A stretch of DNA of 53,744 nt from Bacteroidales bacterium (GTDB lineage Bacteria > Bacteroidota > Bacteroidia > Bacteroidales > Bacteroidaceae): assembly GCA_029227175.1 (NCBI GenBank), contig JAQXZK010000183.1:1-53744 (forward strand), read 5' to 3'. The notes under the pieces were generated by a model. That model made no database searches, was not told the DNA's origin, and worked only from the letters and a program-made list of their open reading frames with translations. The first letter of the stretch is position 1. Every line of letters begins with the position of its first letter. This document shows, piece after piece, positions 15,833 to 24,839 of this stretch. The position numbers were made by a program, and so were the translations under genes.

Positions 15833-17083
15833 TTAATCAAGCCCATATTCTTTAATCTTTCGGTACAATGTGCGTTCAGAAATGTTGAGTTCCTTGGCTG
15901 CGGGTTTACGTTTGCCATGATGTTTCTCGAGAACCTTGGTAATCATGTTGCGCTCTACGTCGTTCAGTGACAAGGCCTCTTCTACGTATTCTTCTGTATC
16001 TTGGATGTCTTTACCCATCGGGCGTGACATTTTGTTAGTTGTCGGTTGCTGGTCAATGATGGTCAGTTCGTCAATTTTTCCAACAGGAGCGAAAGGCTTG
16101 GATGACTGATAGTAATCCTTAGAAACAGAGACAATCTTGTCTTGATCGTTCATGATTCCATGAACCAATTTTTTCAACTCAGTCACATCTTGGCGGAGTT
16201 CAAACAATACTTTATATAGAATTTCGCGCTCATTCTCGAAACTCTGGGAATCCTTGTGTCCCCCCAAAATGGTGGGCATTTTGGATGTCTCGTTTACTGT
16301 AGGAAGATATAGGGCAAGTATCTCGTCTGTAATTTCTCGGTTTGTCTCGATAATTGAAATCTGCTCTGTAATATTCTTCAACTGACGGATGTTTCCGGGC
16401 CATGAAAACGCTAGTAAGCGTTGTCTGGCTTTCTCTGTAAGTCGGATTGCCGGCATGTGGTACTTCTCTGCGAAATCGTTGGCGAATTTTCGGAAAATCA
16501 AATCTATATCTTCACCACGTTCGCGAAGGGATGGTATCTTGATGGAAATAGTGTTCAGACGGTAATAAAGGTCTTCACGGAAACGGCCTTCAGCGATGGC
16601 TTGGGTTAGGTTGACGTTGGTAGCGGCAACGATGCGTACATTGGTCTTTTCAACTTTTGAAGAACCGACCTTGATGAATTCGCCGGTTTCGAGGACACGC
16701 AGTAATCGTGCCTGTGTGGCCAGTGGTAATTCACCAACTTCGTCAAGGAAGATGGTTCCTCCATTTGCCTCGCCAAAGTACCCTTTTCGTTCACCAATTG
16801 CACCGGTGAAGGCTCCTTTTTCATGTCCGAACAGTTCAGAGTCAATGGTGCCTTCCGGTATTGCACCACAGTTTACAGCAAAGTAAGGACCATGCTTGCG
16901 GGGACTATAGAGATGTATGATTTGAGGAAAACTTTCTTTACCTACTCCGCTTTCGCCTGTGATAAGCACAGAAACATCGGTAGGCGCAACCTGAATGGCT
17001 ATGTCAATATCGCGTAACAGCTGGTCATTATTTCCGATAATGCCAAAACGCTGTTTCACTTGTAGTATATCATTCTTTATCAT
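15833..17083 (-). CDS. Sigma-54-dependent transcriptional activator lacking a receiver domain
   Basis: This 416-residue protein starts directly with the AAA+ sigma-54 interaction domain (about 14-245). It has Walker A GESGVGKE at 43-50, the sigma-54 contact loop GAFTGA at 90-95 and Walker B IFLDEVGE (Asp114-Glu115). After a linker (about 255-365) comes a Fis-type helix-turn-helix (about 372-416, AAKELNISERTLYRKIKEYG). There is no N-terminal REC, GAF or PAS sensor domain, so activity may be controlled by expression or a partner protein. It would activate RpoN-dependent promoters; its targets are unknown. It sits directly upstream of lptE, suggesting a link to envelope biogenesis (inference). 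A 116-bp gap separates it from pdxA upstream. Confidence 0.93.
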   Translation of the reverse strand: MIKNDILQVKQRFGIIGNNDQLLRDIDIAIQVAPTDVSVLITGESGVGKESFPQIIHLYSPRKHGPYFAVNCGAIPEGTIDSELFGHEKGAFTGAIGERKGYFGEANGGTIFLDEVGELPLATQARLLRVLETGEFIKVGSSKVEKTNVRIVAATNVNLTQAIAEGRFREDLYYRLNTISIKIPSLRERGEDIDLIFRKFANDFAEKYHMPAIRLTEKARQRLLAFSWPGNIRQLKNITEQISIIETNREITDEILALYLPTVNETSKMPTILGGHKDSQSFENEREILYKVLFELRQDVTELKKLVHGIMNDQDKIVSVSKDYYQSSKPFAPVGKIDELTIIDQQPTTNKMSRPMGKDIQDTEEYVEEALSLNDVERNMITKVLEKHHGKRKPAAKELNISERTLYRKIKEYGLD

Positions 17084-17199
17084 TATGCTCTGCTTCTAAA
17101 AAAGAGAGTTTCACAATATTCGGGATGACTTTATGTCTTGTTTGTTTAAATGCCTGTACTTATTTTCCCGCGAGGGAAAGCCTATGAACCAAGAACGTG

Positions 17200-18294
17200 T
17201 TAATTGTTGGATTCCTGGTCAAGTTTCAGTTTGTCGCTATCATCTCTACGGTCAAAATAAACCTTGCGCAAAGGATTTCGATGAGCATTGTCATCTCTTT
17301 CGCGATTTCGATAGATATCAATAGCTGTGTAAATGGCTTGTCGGAAAGAATCCGGAGAAGCAACTCCCTTGCCTGCAATGTCGTAGGCCGTTCCATGGGC
17401 AGGAGAGGTGCGGACAATCGGAAGTCCTGCCGTGAAATTTACCCCCTCATCCATGGCTAAGGCCTTGAACGGTGCCAGTCCTTGGTCGTGATACATAGCT
17501 AAGATACCGTCGAAATGGGTAAAATTATCAGAGCCCATGAAGCCGTCAGCTGCAAACGGACCGTAGCAAAGGAAACCTTCTGCTTTCAAATCCTGAACTG
17601 CAGGTGTAATAATTTCCTGTTCCTCGTTGCCTAATAATCCCTCATCGCCAGCGTGCGGATTCAGTGCGAGGACAGCTATACGAGGTGAGGAAATGGCAAA
17701 ATCATGCTTTAATGATGCTGCAAAAATCTTTACCTTTGAGGTGATTGTCTCTTTGGTGATGTGTTGGGAAATTTGACTCACGGGAAGATGTGTTGTAACC
17801 AATGCTACGCGGAGGTCTTCTTTCATCAGTATCATCAGCGCCTCTTTATTCTCTCCGGTCCGTTCTTGAATATATTCGGTATGGCCTGGAAAAGAGAAGT
17901 GGTCAGACTGAATGGTATGTTTGTTGATAGGAGCTGTAACAAGCACGTCGAAGAATCCTTTTCGGTAATCTTCAATGGCTTTCTCTAAGGCTTGCAGAGC
18001 CGCTTTCCCCGACTCTGTGTCTGCTTTCCCTAATTCTACTTTCACTTCTTCCGGGTTGCAGTTGATGATGTTCAATTTGTCTTCAAGTGCGTCCTCGGCA
18101 GAAGAGATGATGGAAAAAGAGGTTTGTATGTCGAGTGTCTTGCGATGGTAGGCCGCTACTTTAGGTGAGCCGTATATAATAGGTGTGCACAACTCGAGCA
18201 TGGCAGGGTCTTCAAATGTTTTTAGTATAACTTCATAGCCTATGCCGTTCACATCACCTTGGGTGATGGCAACTTTTATTTTCTTTGAGTCCAT
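17200..18294 (-). CDS. pdxA: 4-hydroxythreonine-4-phosphate dehydrogenase PdxA
   Basis: This 364-residue cytoplasmic enzyme is the PdxA step of DXP-dependent pyridoxal-phosphate synthesis, oxidising 4-phosphohydroxy-L-threonine with NAD. Characteristic segments are VAITQGDVNGIGYEVILK at the N-terminus, the metal/substrate residues in FPGHTEYI, the VTAPINK stretch, YHDQGLAPFKAL and RTSPAHGTAYDIAGKG. The length is slightly above the usual 330 owing to a hydrophilic tail rich in Arg and Asp (about 340-364). It lies 15 bp behind the DUF4837 gene and is probably co-transcribed with it. Confidence 0.95.
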   Translation of the reverse strand: MDSKKIKVAITQGDVNGIGYEVILKTFEDPAMLELCTPIIYGSPKVAAYHRKTLDIQTSFSIISSAEDALEDKLNIINCNPEEVKVELGKADTESGKAALQALEKAIEDYRKGFFDVLVTAPINKHTIQSDHFSFPGHTEYIQERTGENKEALMILMKEDLRVALVTTHLPVSQISQHITKETITSKVKIFAASLKHDFAISSPRIAVLALNPHAGDEGLLGNEEQEIITPAVQDLKAEGFLCYGPFAADGFMGSDNFTHFDGILAMYHDQGLAPFKALAMDEGVNFTAGLPIVRTSPAHGTAYDIAGKGVASPDSFRQAIYTAIDIYRNRERDDNAHRNPLRKVYFDRRDDSDKLKLDQESNN

Positions 18295-18309
18295 AGATGG
18301 AAGGGGTAT

Positions 18310-19350
18310 TTAATCCTTGTCCACGTTGGCAGGAATGGTATTTTCTTTTTGTACGGTATCCGGAAATTTTAGTGTATACAATGAAGCTTCCAGATTACGT
18401 ACAAGATTACGTTTCATTTTATCAGGTGAATATACGAAAATCTCAGATACAATGATGCGTTGATTCTTTTTGTCCAGACGCACATGTGAGACAAACGGAC
18501 CGCCCATCAAATCTCCTTTTACACGCCAAAGTCCACGAACCTCCAAACAATATTCTCCTTGTACGGTAATTGGGCGGACATCAGTCATTAAGGAGTCTGT
18601 CATCATGTACATGCCTTCACGAGCTCCCGGGATGTTTATTTTCATGACAGAGTCTCGTTTCTGGATAAAATAGTCTTTGGTAAAGGTATTCTTATCTCGA
18701 TAGGGGAAGGAATAGATGACAAAGTTTTGGTCATTGGTTGCGGTGTTTGAACCAGCCCAGAAGAAGTCCTTGCCTTTTTTATAAGAGGCCAACTCACCGG
18801 GAACCCATACCTCGCTGTCAAACATTTCCTTAACAGTATTTGAGATAAAATCGCTATGCTTTGACTCCAGGTTTACAATTTGTCGATTCATTTCAGCATG
18901 GGTAAAGAAATCAATGATGGTCTGTCGATTCTCTGTGACAAACTCTGCGAATGTAGCTTCGTCTGGAGCCTGAATGGTCAAAATCATTTGCGGAGCAGCA
19001 TATACATCTTTGGAGTATTTAAAACTGGGACGAGTATATTTCTTTCCGTCAACGTCAACGATGATGATGTTGCGAATGATCTTTAAGGTTGCATCAAAAC
19101 TGTTGGGGGCAGTATACATGAGTCGGAAAGAACGTTCTGATTGTGGCAATCCGGGTACATCAGAGTCTAATACGTCAAATAATGCGCGACCAGCAGGTCT
19201 TTCCCACAATCCTTGCGTCACGACAACTAATACTTCGTATGCTCTGCCGCTTGAGGTCGGGGTAAATACACTTTTTCCTGTTTTCTTACCTCCACATGAT
19301 GCAAGCATCACACAAAATAGGAGGATGGTTAGCATTTTTATTGTTTTCAT
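18310..19350 (-). CDS. DUF4837 family lipoprotein
   Basis: With the start at 19350 the protein has 346 residues and a lipoprotein signal ending LASC followed by GGKK. The longer open frame to 19395 overlaps the -7 element at 19393-19400 and is rejected. The body matches the DUF4837 pattern: SSGRAYEVLVVVTQGLWE, SFRLMYTAPNSFD, then a C-terminal domain with GEYCLEVRGLWRVKGDLMGGPFVSH. This Bacteroidota family has no established function. The lipobox suggests a membrane-anchored envelope protein. It appears to be the first gene of a unit continuing into pdxA and perhaps on to secG. Confidence 0.85.
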   Translation of the reverse strand: MKTIKMLTILLFCVMLASCGGKKTGKSVFTPTSSGRAYEVLVVVTQGLWERPAGRALFDVLDSDVPGLPQSERSFRLMYTAPNSFDATLKIIRNIIIVDVDGKKYTRPSFKYSKDVYAAPQMILTIQAPDEATFAEFVTENRQTIIDFFTHAEMNRQIVNLESKHSDFISNTVKEMFDSEVWVPGELASYKKGKDFFWAGSNTATNDQNFVIYSFPYRDKNTFTKDYFIQKRDSVMKINIPGAREGMYMMTDSLMTDVRPITVQGEYCLEVRGLWRVKGDLMGGPFVSHVRLDKKNQRIIVSEIFVYSPDKMKRNLVRNLEASLYTLKFPDTVQKENTIPANVDKD

Positions 19351-19392
19351 GTCCCAAAAATTAACTGTGAGTCCTGAATCTTGAATAATTGA

Positions 19393-19400
19393 CAAATATA
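19393..19400 (-). promoter_or_regulatory. -7 promoter element for the DUF4837-pdxA unit
   Basis: The minus strand reads TATATTTG, an exact TAnnTTTG match, with a TTG about 21 bp further upstream as a possible -33 element. Transcription would start near 19386, leaving about 35 nt of leader. Confidence 0.7.
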
Positions 19401-19464
19401 CAATGTCTGGCAGATTTGCAGCAACTTTTATCTATAATAAATTGTTAATTTACTTCAAGTGCCT

Positions 19465-20493
19465 TTAATCTCTCTGCTCTCTTTTGGCTGTAGAAAGCAT
19501 GCCGCAGGCTGCAAAAATATCCTCTCCGCGAGATGCGCGGATGCTCGTGAAAATGCCATGTTTGGTTAGGTAGTCACGAAACTTTACCATTTCCTCCATC
19601 TCAACTCCATGCAGGTCAACATTGGGAATGGCATGAAAGCGTATGAGGTTGATGCGACAATCCAGACCACGCAATAATTTGATTATTTCTTTTGCATAGG
19701 GCAGGGTATCATTAATTCCTTTGAAAATGATGTATTCAAAAGAGAGACGTCGTTGCTTGCTCCAGTCATAATTTTTTAGAAGACTAACTACCTCTGAGAT
19801 AGAAAACGCTTTTTCTGCTGGCATCAGCAACTTTCGTTGTGCTGGTATAGGGCTGTGAAGACTGATTGCCAGGTGACATTCGCTTTCTTGAATAAATCGT
19901 TCCAATCCTTTGTGTAGTCCTACGGTTGACAAAGTAATCCGTTTGGGACTCCATGCAAATCCCCATGGAGCAGTCATAATCTCTAAAGCCTTTAGGACGT
20001 TGTCAAGGTTGTCTAATGGCTCGCCCATTCCCATCATGACAATGTTTGTCAGCAAAGATGATTCTGGAATAGACATAATCTGATTGATGATGGCATTTGT
20101 TGTCAGATTTGCTGTGAATCCTTGTTTGCCGGTCATGCAAAAAAGACAGTTCATCTTGCATCCTACCTGAGAAGACACGCAAAGGGTTGCACGCTCTGTA
20201 TCTGGAATATAAACAGATTCTACAAACTGTTTGTCGCCAACCTGAAAGAGATATTTTATTGTTCCATCTTTAGAACGCATAGCTTCTGCAGGAGCGTAGA
20301 GCCCAACTTCATAGCTGGTGTTGAGCATTTCACGGTGTTTTTGAGATAGATTTGTCATCTCGTCAATCGAATGAACTCTTTTTACATAAAGCCAGTGTGC
20401 GATTTGTTTGGCGGAGAATGTTGGCATACCTACATTCTTGACAACCTGATTCAGCTCGTTTAAGGTGAGTCCTAATAGGGGTATTTTAGACAT
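19465..20493 (-). CDS. rlmN: 23S rRNA (adenine(2503)-C(2))-methyltransferase RlmN
   Basis: A 342-residue radical-SAM methyltransferase that methylates A2503 of 23S rRNA (and A37 of some tRNAs). The cluster motif CKMNCLFC gives Cys112, Cys116 and Cys119. The two catalytic cysteines correspond to Cys105 (TLCVSSQVGC) and Cys330 (AACGMLS). Other family signatures are NIVMMGMGEPLDNLDNVLKA and SLHSPIPAQR. The length is normal. The gene is flanked by gaps on both sides and is probably a single transcription unit. A weak -7-like element (TTCATTTG, minus strand, 20510-20517) precedes it. Confidence 0.97.
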   Translation of the reverse strand: MSKIPLLGLTLNELNQVVKNVGMPTFSAKQIAHWLYVKRVHSIDEMTNLSQKHREMLNTSYEVGLYAPAEAMRSKDGTIKYLFQVGDKQFVESVYIPDTERATLCVSSQVGCKMNCLFCMTGKQGFTANLTTNAIINQIMSIPESSLLTNIVMMGMGEPLDNLDNVLKALEIMTAPWGFAWSPKRITLSTVGLHKGLERFIQESECHLAISLHSPIPAQRKLLMPAEKAFSISEVVSLLKNYDWSKQRRLSFEYIIFKGINDTLPYAKEIIKLLRGLDCRINLIRFHAIPNVDLHGVEMEEMVKFRDYLTKHGIFTSIRASRGEDIFAACGMLSTAKREQRD

Positions 20494-20596
20494 AAATTCA
20501 GGGGTTGTTCAAATGAAGTTGTATCACAATAGATTTCGGATTGGATAGGAAAGAATGTCTGTAAGAGTAATTTGGGCTTCAACCCTTTTTAAGGCA

Positions 20597-20622
20597 AAAG
20601 CCGCACGAAAACGCACGGCTTT
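20597..20622 (-). terminator. Probable terminator of the ppiD unit
   Basis: The arms AAAGCCG and CGGCTTT, extended inward by two G-U pairs and a CG pair, form an 11-bp stem with a 4-nt loop on the minus strand. T-rich sequence follows. It lies between the PpiD-like gene and rlmN. Confidence 0.6.
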
Positions 20623-20664
20623 ATACCTTTATTATGGGATGAATGTATGACAACTTACCTTCCT

Positions 20665-22803
20665 TTAGAAGAAAAGGTAACGCTGATCTTTGACATTAGC
20701 CTTCAAGTACAAATCGCTGACAAATTGTGAAGCCATGCGTGTGTACATGTTTTGGAGCGATGTCTTTTCCGTCTCCTTATCCAGTGTCTCAGAAGACTTT
20801 TCCTGTGCAATTGCTTCTACTACATAAACACCTGCATTTCCTTTCAGCGGTTCGCTGGTCTCGTTTATTTTTGCTATTGATGAATAAGCACTGATGGCCA
20901 ATTCGCTGGCTGAAATAGAGGGAATGTATGTTGGAGCGGAGAAAGTCACATGCTTGATGGTGTCTGTGCTTGCATTTGGTAGAGCGGCAACAGCAGCAAC
21001 TGTTGTTGAATTGTTTTTCTTGAGATCAGCTATGATTTTTTCTGCTTTCTTCTCACGAACGATTTCAGGACGTAACTGATCTTTTACCAAGGCAAGAGGA
21101 CGATACCCTTCTTCATAAGTACCAGCCAAAGCAACAACCATCATGTGATCACTTTCACCGCATTCGTAGAGACCTGATACATCACCTTTCTTGGCTTCAA
21201 ATGCCCATCGCAAAGCATCTTTTGTTCCGCGAATGCCACCAATGGTGTGTTCTGAACTGTACAAATCTGCTCGGTCAAATACGCGGTAGCCGGCGTCTTC
21301 TGCGTTATTAACCAAATCGTTGAGAGTTTTGTTTGCGGCAATGAACTGGCTAAAGTCGTTATATGCCTTGCTGTATGTTTCCTTGCTAAACTCAATGGGA
21401 CGCTTTACGATAGCTACCTTGTATTTGTTTGTCATGGCTTTTTTCTCGAGAACCTTGAAAATCAATGTACCTTGAGAAAGTTCCAGTTGATTGAGTTCGC
21501 CCTGATTAGCGGACATTACGGCATTCAGATATGTGAGGTTTTCACCATCCAATTGTGCTGTCTCGTAATTCGCAGAGGCTAACCAATTGCCAGCACCGGT
21601 CTGGCCGTATTTGGAAGCGACTTCCTCAAAGTTAGCACCTTTCTTCAATGCAGTATAGATGCTATCGGCCTGTTGTTTGGTCTTTGCAGCGTCACTTTCT
21701 GCTATCATGATTTGACAATACTTGATTGAGTCAGGGGCAGTTGTTGCAACCAGTTTCTTGAAACTGTTCAGGGTGTTGTCTTGGCTATTGAAGTAAGGGC
21801 CGTATACACCACCGACATTAACAGAGTCTAAACGCGCAACAACGTCTGCTGGAAGTGCATTCTTTGTCTGCAATATGTCAGCAAATGAGATAGATGAACC
21901 TGTCTGACGAACAAGGGTAGCATATTCACCATCTGCATTTTGAAGTTGTTCTGTATATTCTTCCATTTCCTGCTGGAGAGCAGCACGGTCTTGTTCACTT
22001 GCTGTAACCTGAACATCAATATACTTAATGTCGCGTGTCTCAACAAATTGTCTGAACTGTTCTTTTTTCTTGTTGTATGCAGCCTTATAGTCAGCATCTG
22101 TAATAGTAATGGTGGAATCAGCAATAGATGTGTAAGGAATAGCTGCGAACACGAAGTCCGTCTGGTTGGAACGAGCATTGAATGCTGATTCTACATCAAC
22201 GTTATTGGTCAAGATAGAATTTGTTACCAATGCTTGATATTTTTCCTGAAGGCGTGACTGAAGAAGTGTTTTTTCTATGAACTGCCAATATGTAAACAGC
22301 CTCTGATAGTATTCAGCATACTGCTGCCCCATTTGGGCGGTGTTCATGTTGTTATAGTCAACCAGGAATTTTTTCAGCAAATCCTTATCAAATACACCAG
22401 TCTGTGGATTAGAGAATGGGGTTTGTGATAGAATTGGGTGTGTGCCTGCGTCGATAATTGATTGTATTTCCTCGTTTGTAACGGTGATGCCTAATTTTTT
22501 TGCTTCATTTTCAATCAATTTATTGTTGACATAGTTACGCCATACCTCGTCTTTGATTTGGTTGCTTTGTTCGTCAGCTAAAGAAGAGTTGCCAGTGGTA
22601 AACTTTACAACTTCAGTATATTCTTCAACTAAATCTTGGAAATCTTGAGCAGAGAGAGACTCGCCATTAATTTCACCTACATCATGTGACTGATATGGCT
22701 GAAGTACTTTCCACGCATCACCTGCAATGAAAGCAAACAACGCCAGACCAATTACGGTCACTAACAGTGGTCCTTTTGACCGAATGCCTTGTAAAATTGC
22801 CAT
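20665..22803 (-). CDS. PpiD/SurA-like membrane-anchored peptidyl-prolyl isomerase
   Basis: This 712-residue protein has an N-terminal transmembrane anchor (about 13-31, PLLVTVIGLALFAFIAGDAW). A SurA_N-type chaperone region follows (about 40-200: VGEINGESLSAQDFQDLVEEY, VWRNYVNNKLIENEAKKLGI). Parvulin-type rotamase segments lie in the middle: one around 360-460 with DSIYTALKKGANFEEVASKYGQTGAGNW, and coiled chaperone regions on either side. A C-terminal SurA-like helix bundle ends the protein. The role is folding or release of exported proteins at the inner-membrane periplasmic face. It is the last gene of an envelope unit and has a terminator downstream. The 124-bp gap to the CNNM gene leaves room for a separate promoter (weak TATCTTCG on the minus strand near 22867-22874). 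Confidence 0.88.
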   Translation of the reverse strand: MAILQGIRSKGPLLVTVIGLALFAFIAGDAWKVLQPYQSHDVGEINGESLSAQDFQDLVEEYTEVVKFTTGNSSLADEQSNQIKDEVWRNYVNNKLIENEAKKLGITVTNEEIQSIIDAGTHPILSQTPFSNPQTGVFDKDLLKKFLVDYNNMNTAQMGQQYAEYYQRLFTYWQFIEKTLLQSRLQEKYQALVTNSILTNNVDVESAFNARSNQTDFVFAAIPYTSIADSTITITDADYKAAYNKKKEQFRQFVETRDIKYIDVQVTASEQDRAALQQEMEEYTEQLQNADGEYATLVRQTGSSISFADILQTKNALPADVVARLDSVNVGGVYGPYFNSQDNTLNSFKKLVATTAPDSIKYCQIMIAESDAAKTKQQADSIYTALKKGANFEEVASKYGQTGAGNWLASANYETAQLDGENLTYLNAVMSANQGELNQLELSQGTLIFKVLEKKAMTNKYKVAIVKRPIEFSKETYSKAYNDFSQFIAANKTLNDLVNNAEDAGYRVFDRADLYSSEHTIGGIRGTKDALRWAFEAKKGDVSGLYECGESDHMMVVALAGTYEEGYRPLALVKDQLRPEIVREKKAEKIIADLKKNNSTTVAAVAALPNASTDTIKHVTFSAPTYIPSISASELAISAYSSIAKINETSEPLKGNAGVYVVEAIAQEKSSETLDKETEKTSLQNMYTRMASQFVSDLYLKANVKDQRYLFF

Positions 22804-22927
22804 TTTTTATATGTTTTTATTATTATTGTTTCGATAAATTAAGTTATAAAGTTCATTTTAAGCGCACGAAGATACAAAAAAGGAATATAACGACATTCAT
22901 TTTTCTTAAAAAAAACGCACAACGAGC

Positions 22928-24187
22928 CTATTCTATGACTTTTAGACGCACTAATTCTATCTTGTTGACAGCAACTTGAATTATTTTAAATTGAAAATTA
23001 TCGATAGTCACAACTTCGTGCATTTTCGGGAAGCTTTGATATCTATTCAGAATCAGTCCTCCAATAGTGAGGTAGTCATCTTCTTCAGGAAGTTCAAGAT
23101 TGAACATTTCATTGACCTTCTCAATTTCCAAACGGGCAGATAGTATATACTCGTTGTCGTTTAGTTTTTTGCAAATGTATGATGTGTTGTCGTGTTCGTC
23201 TTCTATATCTCCGAAGATTTCTTCCACCAAATCTTCCAGAGTTACAATGCCTGAGGTCCCTCCAAATTCATCTACTACAACAGCAATTGATTTTTTTTGC
23301 TGCATAAAGAGTTTCATGAGTTTATGAGCACTCATAGTTTCCGGTACTATCGGCACTTCTTTAATGTGTTCGCGCCAGTCTACCGGGTTGTGGAACATCT
23401 CACCGGAATGTATGTAGCCTATGACGTTGTCAATGTTTCCTTCGTATACGATTACTTTTGAAATTCCACTCTCAATAAAAACATTCATGAGTTCGGGTAG
23501 TGTTGTATCTTCCTTGTTGACAGAAACCATTTCTGTACGTGGAATGATGCAGTCTCGAACCCGTACATTGCTAAAGTCTAATGCGTTCTGGAATATTTTT
23601 ACTTCAGCGTCGAGTTCCTCTTCGTTCTCTGCGTTTTCTATACTGTTCTGAACAAAATAGTCGAGGTCGATTTTCCCAAAAGCTTTTTCCTGATCTTCTC
23701 GATTGATTTTCATTCCGAATAGCCTAAGCAGATGTGTGGATAGACCACTTGCAAATCGGCTTAGGGGATAAAGAATAACATAGCAAAGGAAAGCAGGAAT
23801 CGCGAAGATTTTAAACACCAGATTTGGCTCTATTTTAAATAATGTCTTGGGGAGGAACTCTCCGGTTATCAGAATCAGTATGGTAGATACCAGTGTCTGA
23901 ATGAGTAGAGAAATCATTTCGCTTTGGATAAGCCCACGTAGTAAATAGGTCTCTATAAGCTGTGCCATAAAGATACCATAGATAACCAACGCGATGTTGT
24001 TTCCTACCAACATGGTAGAGATAAAGTTGTTTGAGCGGCGAAAGAAGTGGGATTGAATCTTGGATATAATACCATCATTCTTATTCATCTCAAAACGCAA
24101 CTTGTCAACGGAAACAAATGCGATTTCCATACCAGAAAAGAAGGCTGAAAATGCGATTGTGATAATCAATCCGACAAACAAATTCAT
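22928..24187 (-). CDS. CNNM (DUF21)-CBS-CorC/HlyC family membrane protein, GldE-like
   Basis: The protein has 419 residues. Residues 1-190 form the CNNM/DUF21 membrane domain, with GMEIAFVSVDKLR and STMLVGNNIALV. A CBS pair follows (about 200-320) with RDCIIPRTEMVSV and VDEFGGTSGIVTLEDLVEEIFGDI. The CorC_HlyC domain ends the protein (about 335-415, ILSARLEIEKVNEMFNLELPEEDDYLTIGGLIL). Members move or sense Mg2+ and Co2+. In Bacteroidota one branch is the gliding protein GldE, and the present gene could belong to either. The gene is 16 bp behind lptC, inside an envelope-biogenesis unit. Confidence 0.9.
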   Translation of the reverse strand: MNLFVGLIITIAFSAFFSGMEIAFVSVDKLRFEMNKNDGIISKIQSHFFRRSNNFISTMLVGNNIALVIYGIFMAQLIETYLLRGLIQSEMISLLIQTLVSTILILITGEFLPKTLFKIEPNLVFKIFAIPAFLCYVILYPLSRFASGLSTHLLRLFGMKINREDQEKAFGKIDLDYFVQNSIENAENEEELDAEVKIFQNALDFSNVRVRDCIIPRTEMVSVNKEDTTLPELMNVFIESGISKVIVYEGNIDNVIGYIHSGEMFHNPVDWREHIKEVPIVPETMSAHKLMKLFMQQKKSIAVVVDEFGGTSGIVTLEDLVEEIFGDIEDEHDNTSYICKKLNDNEYILSARLEIEKVNEMFNLELPEEDDYLTIGGLILNRYQSFPKMHEVVTIDNFQFKIIQVAVNKIELVRLKVIE

Positions 24188-24203
24188 AATTCTTTGTTAC
24201 TAT

Positions 24204-24812
24204 TCAGTTTGCAGGTGGTGCACTTGTGGTGTCTGCAGCCAGTGTTTCATTATCTACATAGAAGATTCCTTCTACCTTATGTATGATGTAGTCAGTCATT
24301 TCTTGGTTAGACTCAAATCCGTGTCCTGTTATAATTCTATCAGGTTGTTCAATCTTGATGAATTCGTCAGAGTATACGCTTTTGCGTTCTTGATCCCAAA
24401 ATAACAGGTTTGTGGATATCTTTTCACCTCGTATGTTTTTGATAAGGACCTGTCCAATCAGTTTCCACAGCTTTTGTCGGTCATAATAGTAGGCTGTGTC
24501 GCACTGAATGGTAGATTCGACGTGAGCCAGTGAGTCATAGGTTTCTAGGTAGACTCCTTTTTCAAATGCCCAATATGAGGGGTTCTTTTTGTCGTAAACC
24601 AACCATTCGGGGGTCTTGACCCGGTAGCGCATGATGCCGCTGTCTGTGATGACTGTATTGACAATTCGCGACTCAAGCACGGGCAGAGAGTCGCGTTCAG
24701 TAATTGCATCGCCCACGGCTTTGTTTCCGCCGGAGCATGCTACAGAAGATAAAATAAGCATAACCACCAATGAAATGTTGATGGTTATGCTTACATGTGA
24801 TTTATCTACCAC
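24204..24812 (-). CDS. lptC: LPS export ABC transporter periplasmic protein LptC
   Basis: A 202-residue protein with an N-terminal hydrophobic segment and possible lipobox (LSSVAC, Cys26). An OstA/LptC beta-jellyroll follows (about 45-180). Typical LptC strands are SGIMRYRVKTPEWLVYDKK, YWAFEKGVYLETYD and HVESTIQCDTAYYYDRQKLWKLIGQV. LptC passes LPS from the LptB2FG transporter to the periplasmic bridge. The tail is Thr/Ala/Pro rich. It sits between the TPR gene (27-bp gap) and the CNNM gene (16-bp gap). Together with lptE elsewhere in the window it supports an LPS-export role. Confidence 0.88.
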   Translation of the reverse strand: MVDKSHVSITINISLVVMLILSSVACSGGNKAVGDAITERDSLPVLESRIVNTVITDSGIMRYRVKTPEWLVYDKKNPSYWAFEKGVYLETYDSLAHVESTIQCDTAYYYDRQKLWKLIGQVLIKNIRGEKISTNLLFWDQERKSVYSDEFIKIEQPDRIITGHGFESNQEMTDYIIHKVEGIFYVDNETLAADTTSAPPAN

Positions 24813-24839
24813 GATGGTTGGATATGTTTTTATTTACTA

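Noticed and set aside
15829..15918. LptE start at 15918
   Set aside because: It lies within the sigma-54 activator gene and would bury the lipoprotein signal 30 residues from the N-terminus.
17158..17185. TTTCCC/GGGAAA hairpin between pdxA and the sigma-54 activator as a terminator
   Set aside because: The stem is only 6 bp and no T-tract follows on the minus strand, so read-through from pdxA is more likely.
19351..19395. DUF4837 start at 19395
   Set aside because: It overlaps the TATATTTG promoter element, and the lipoprotein signal begins at the ATG at 19350.
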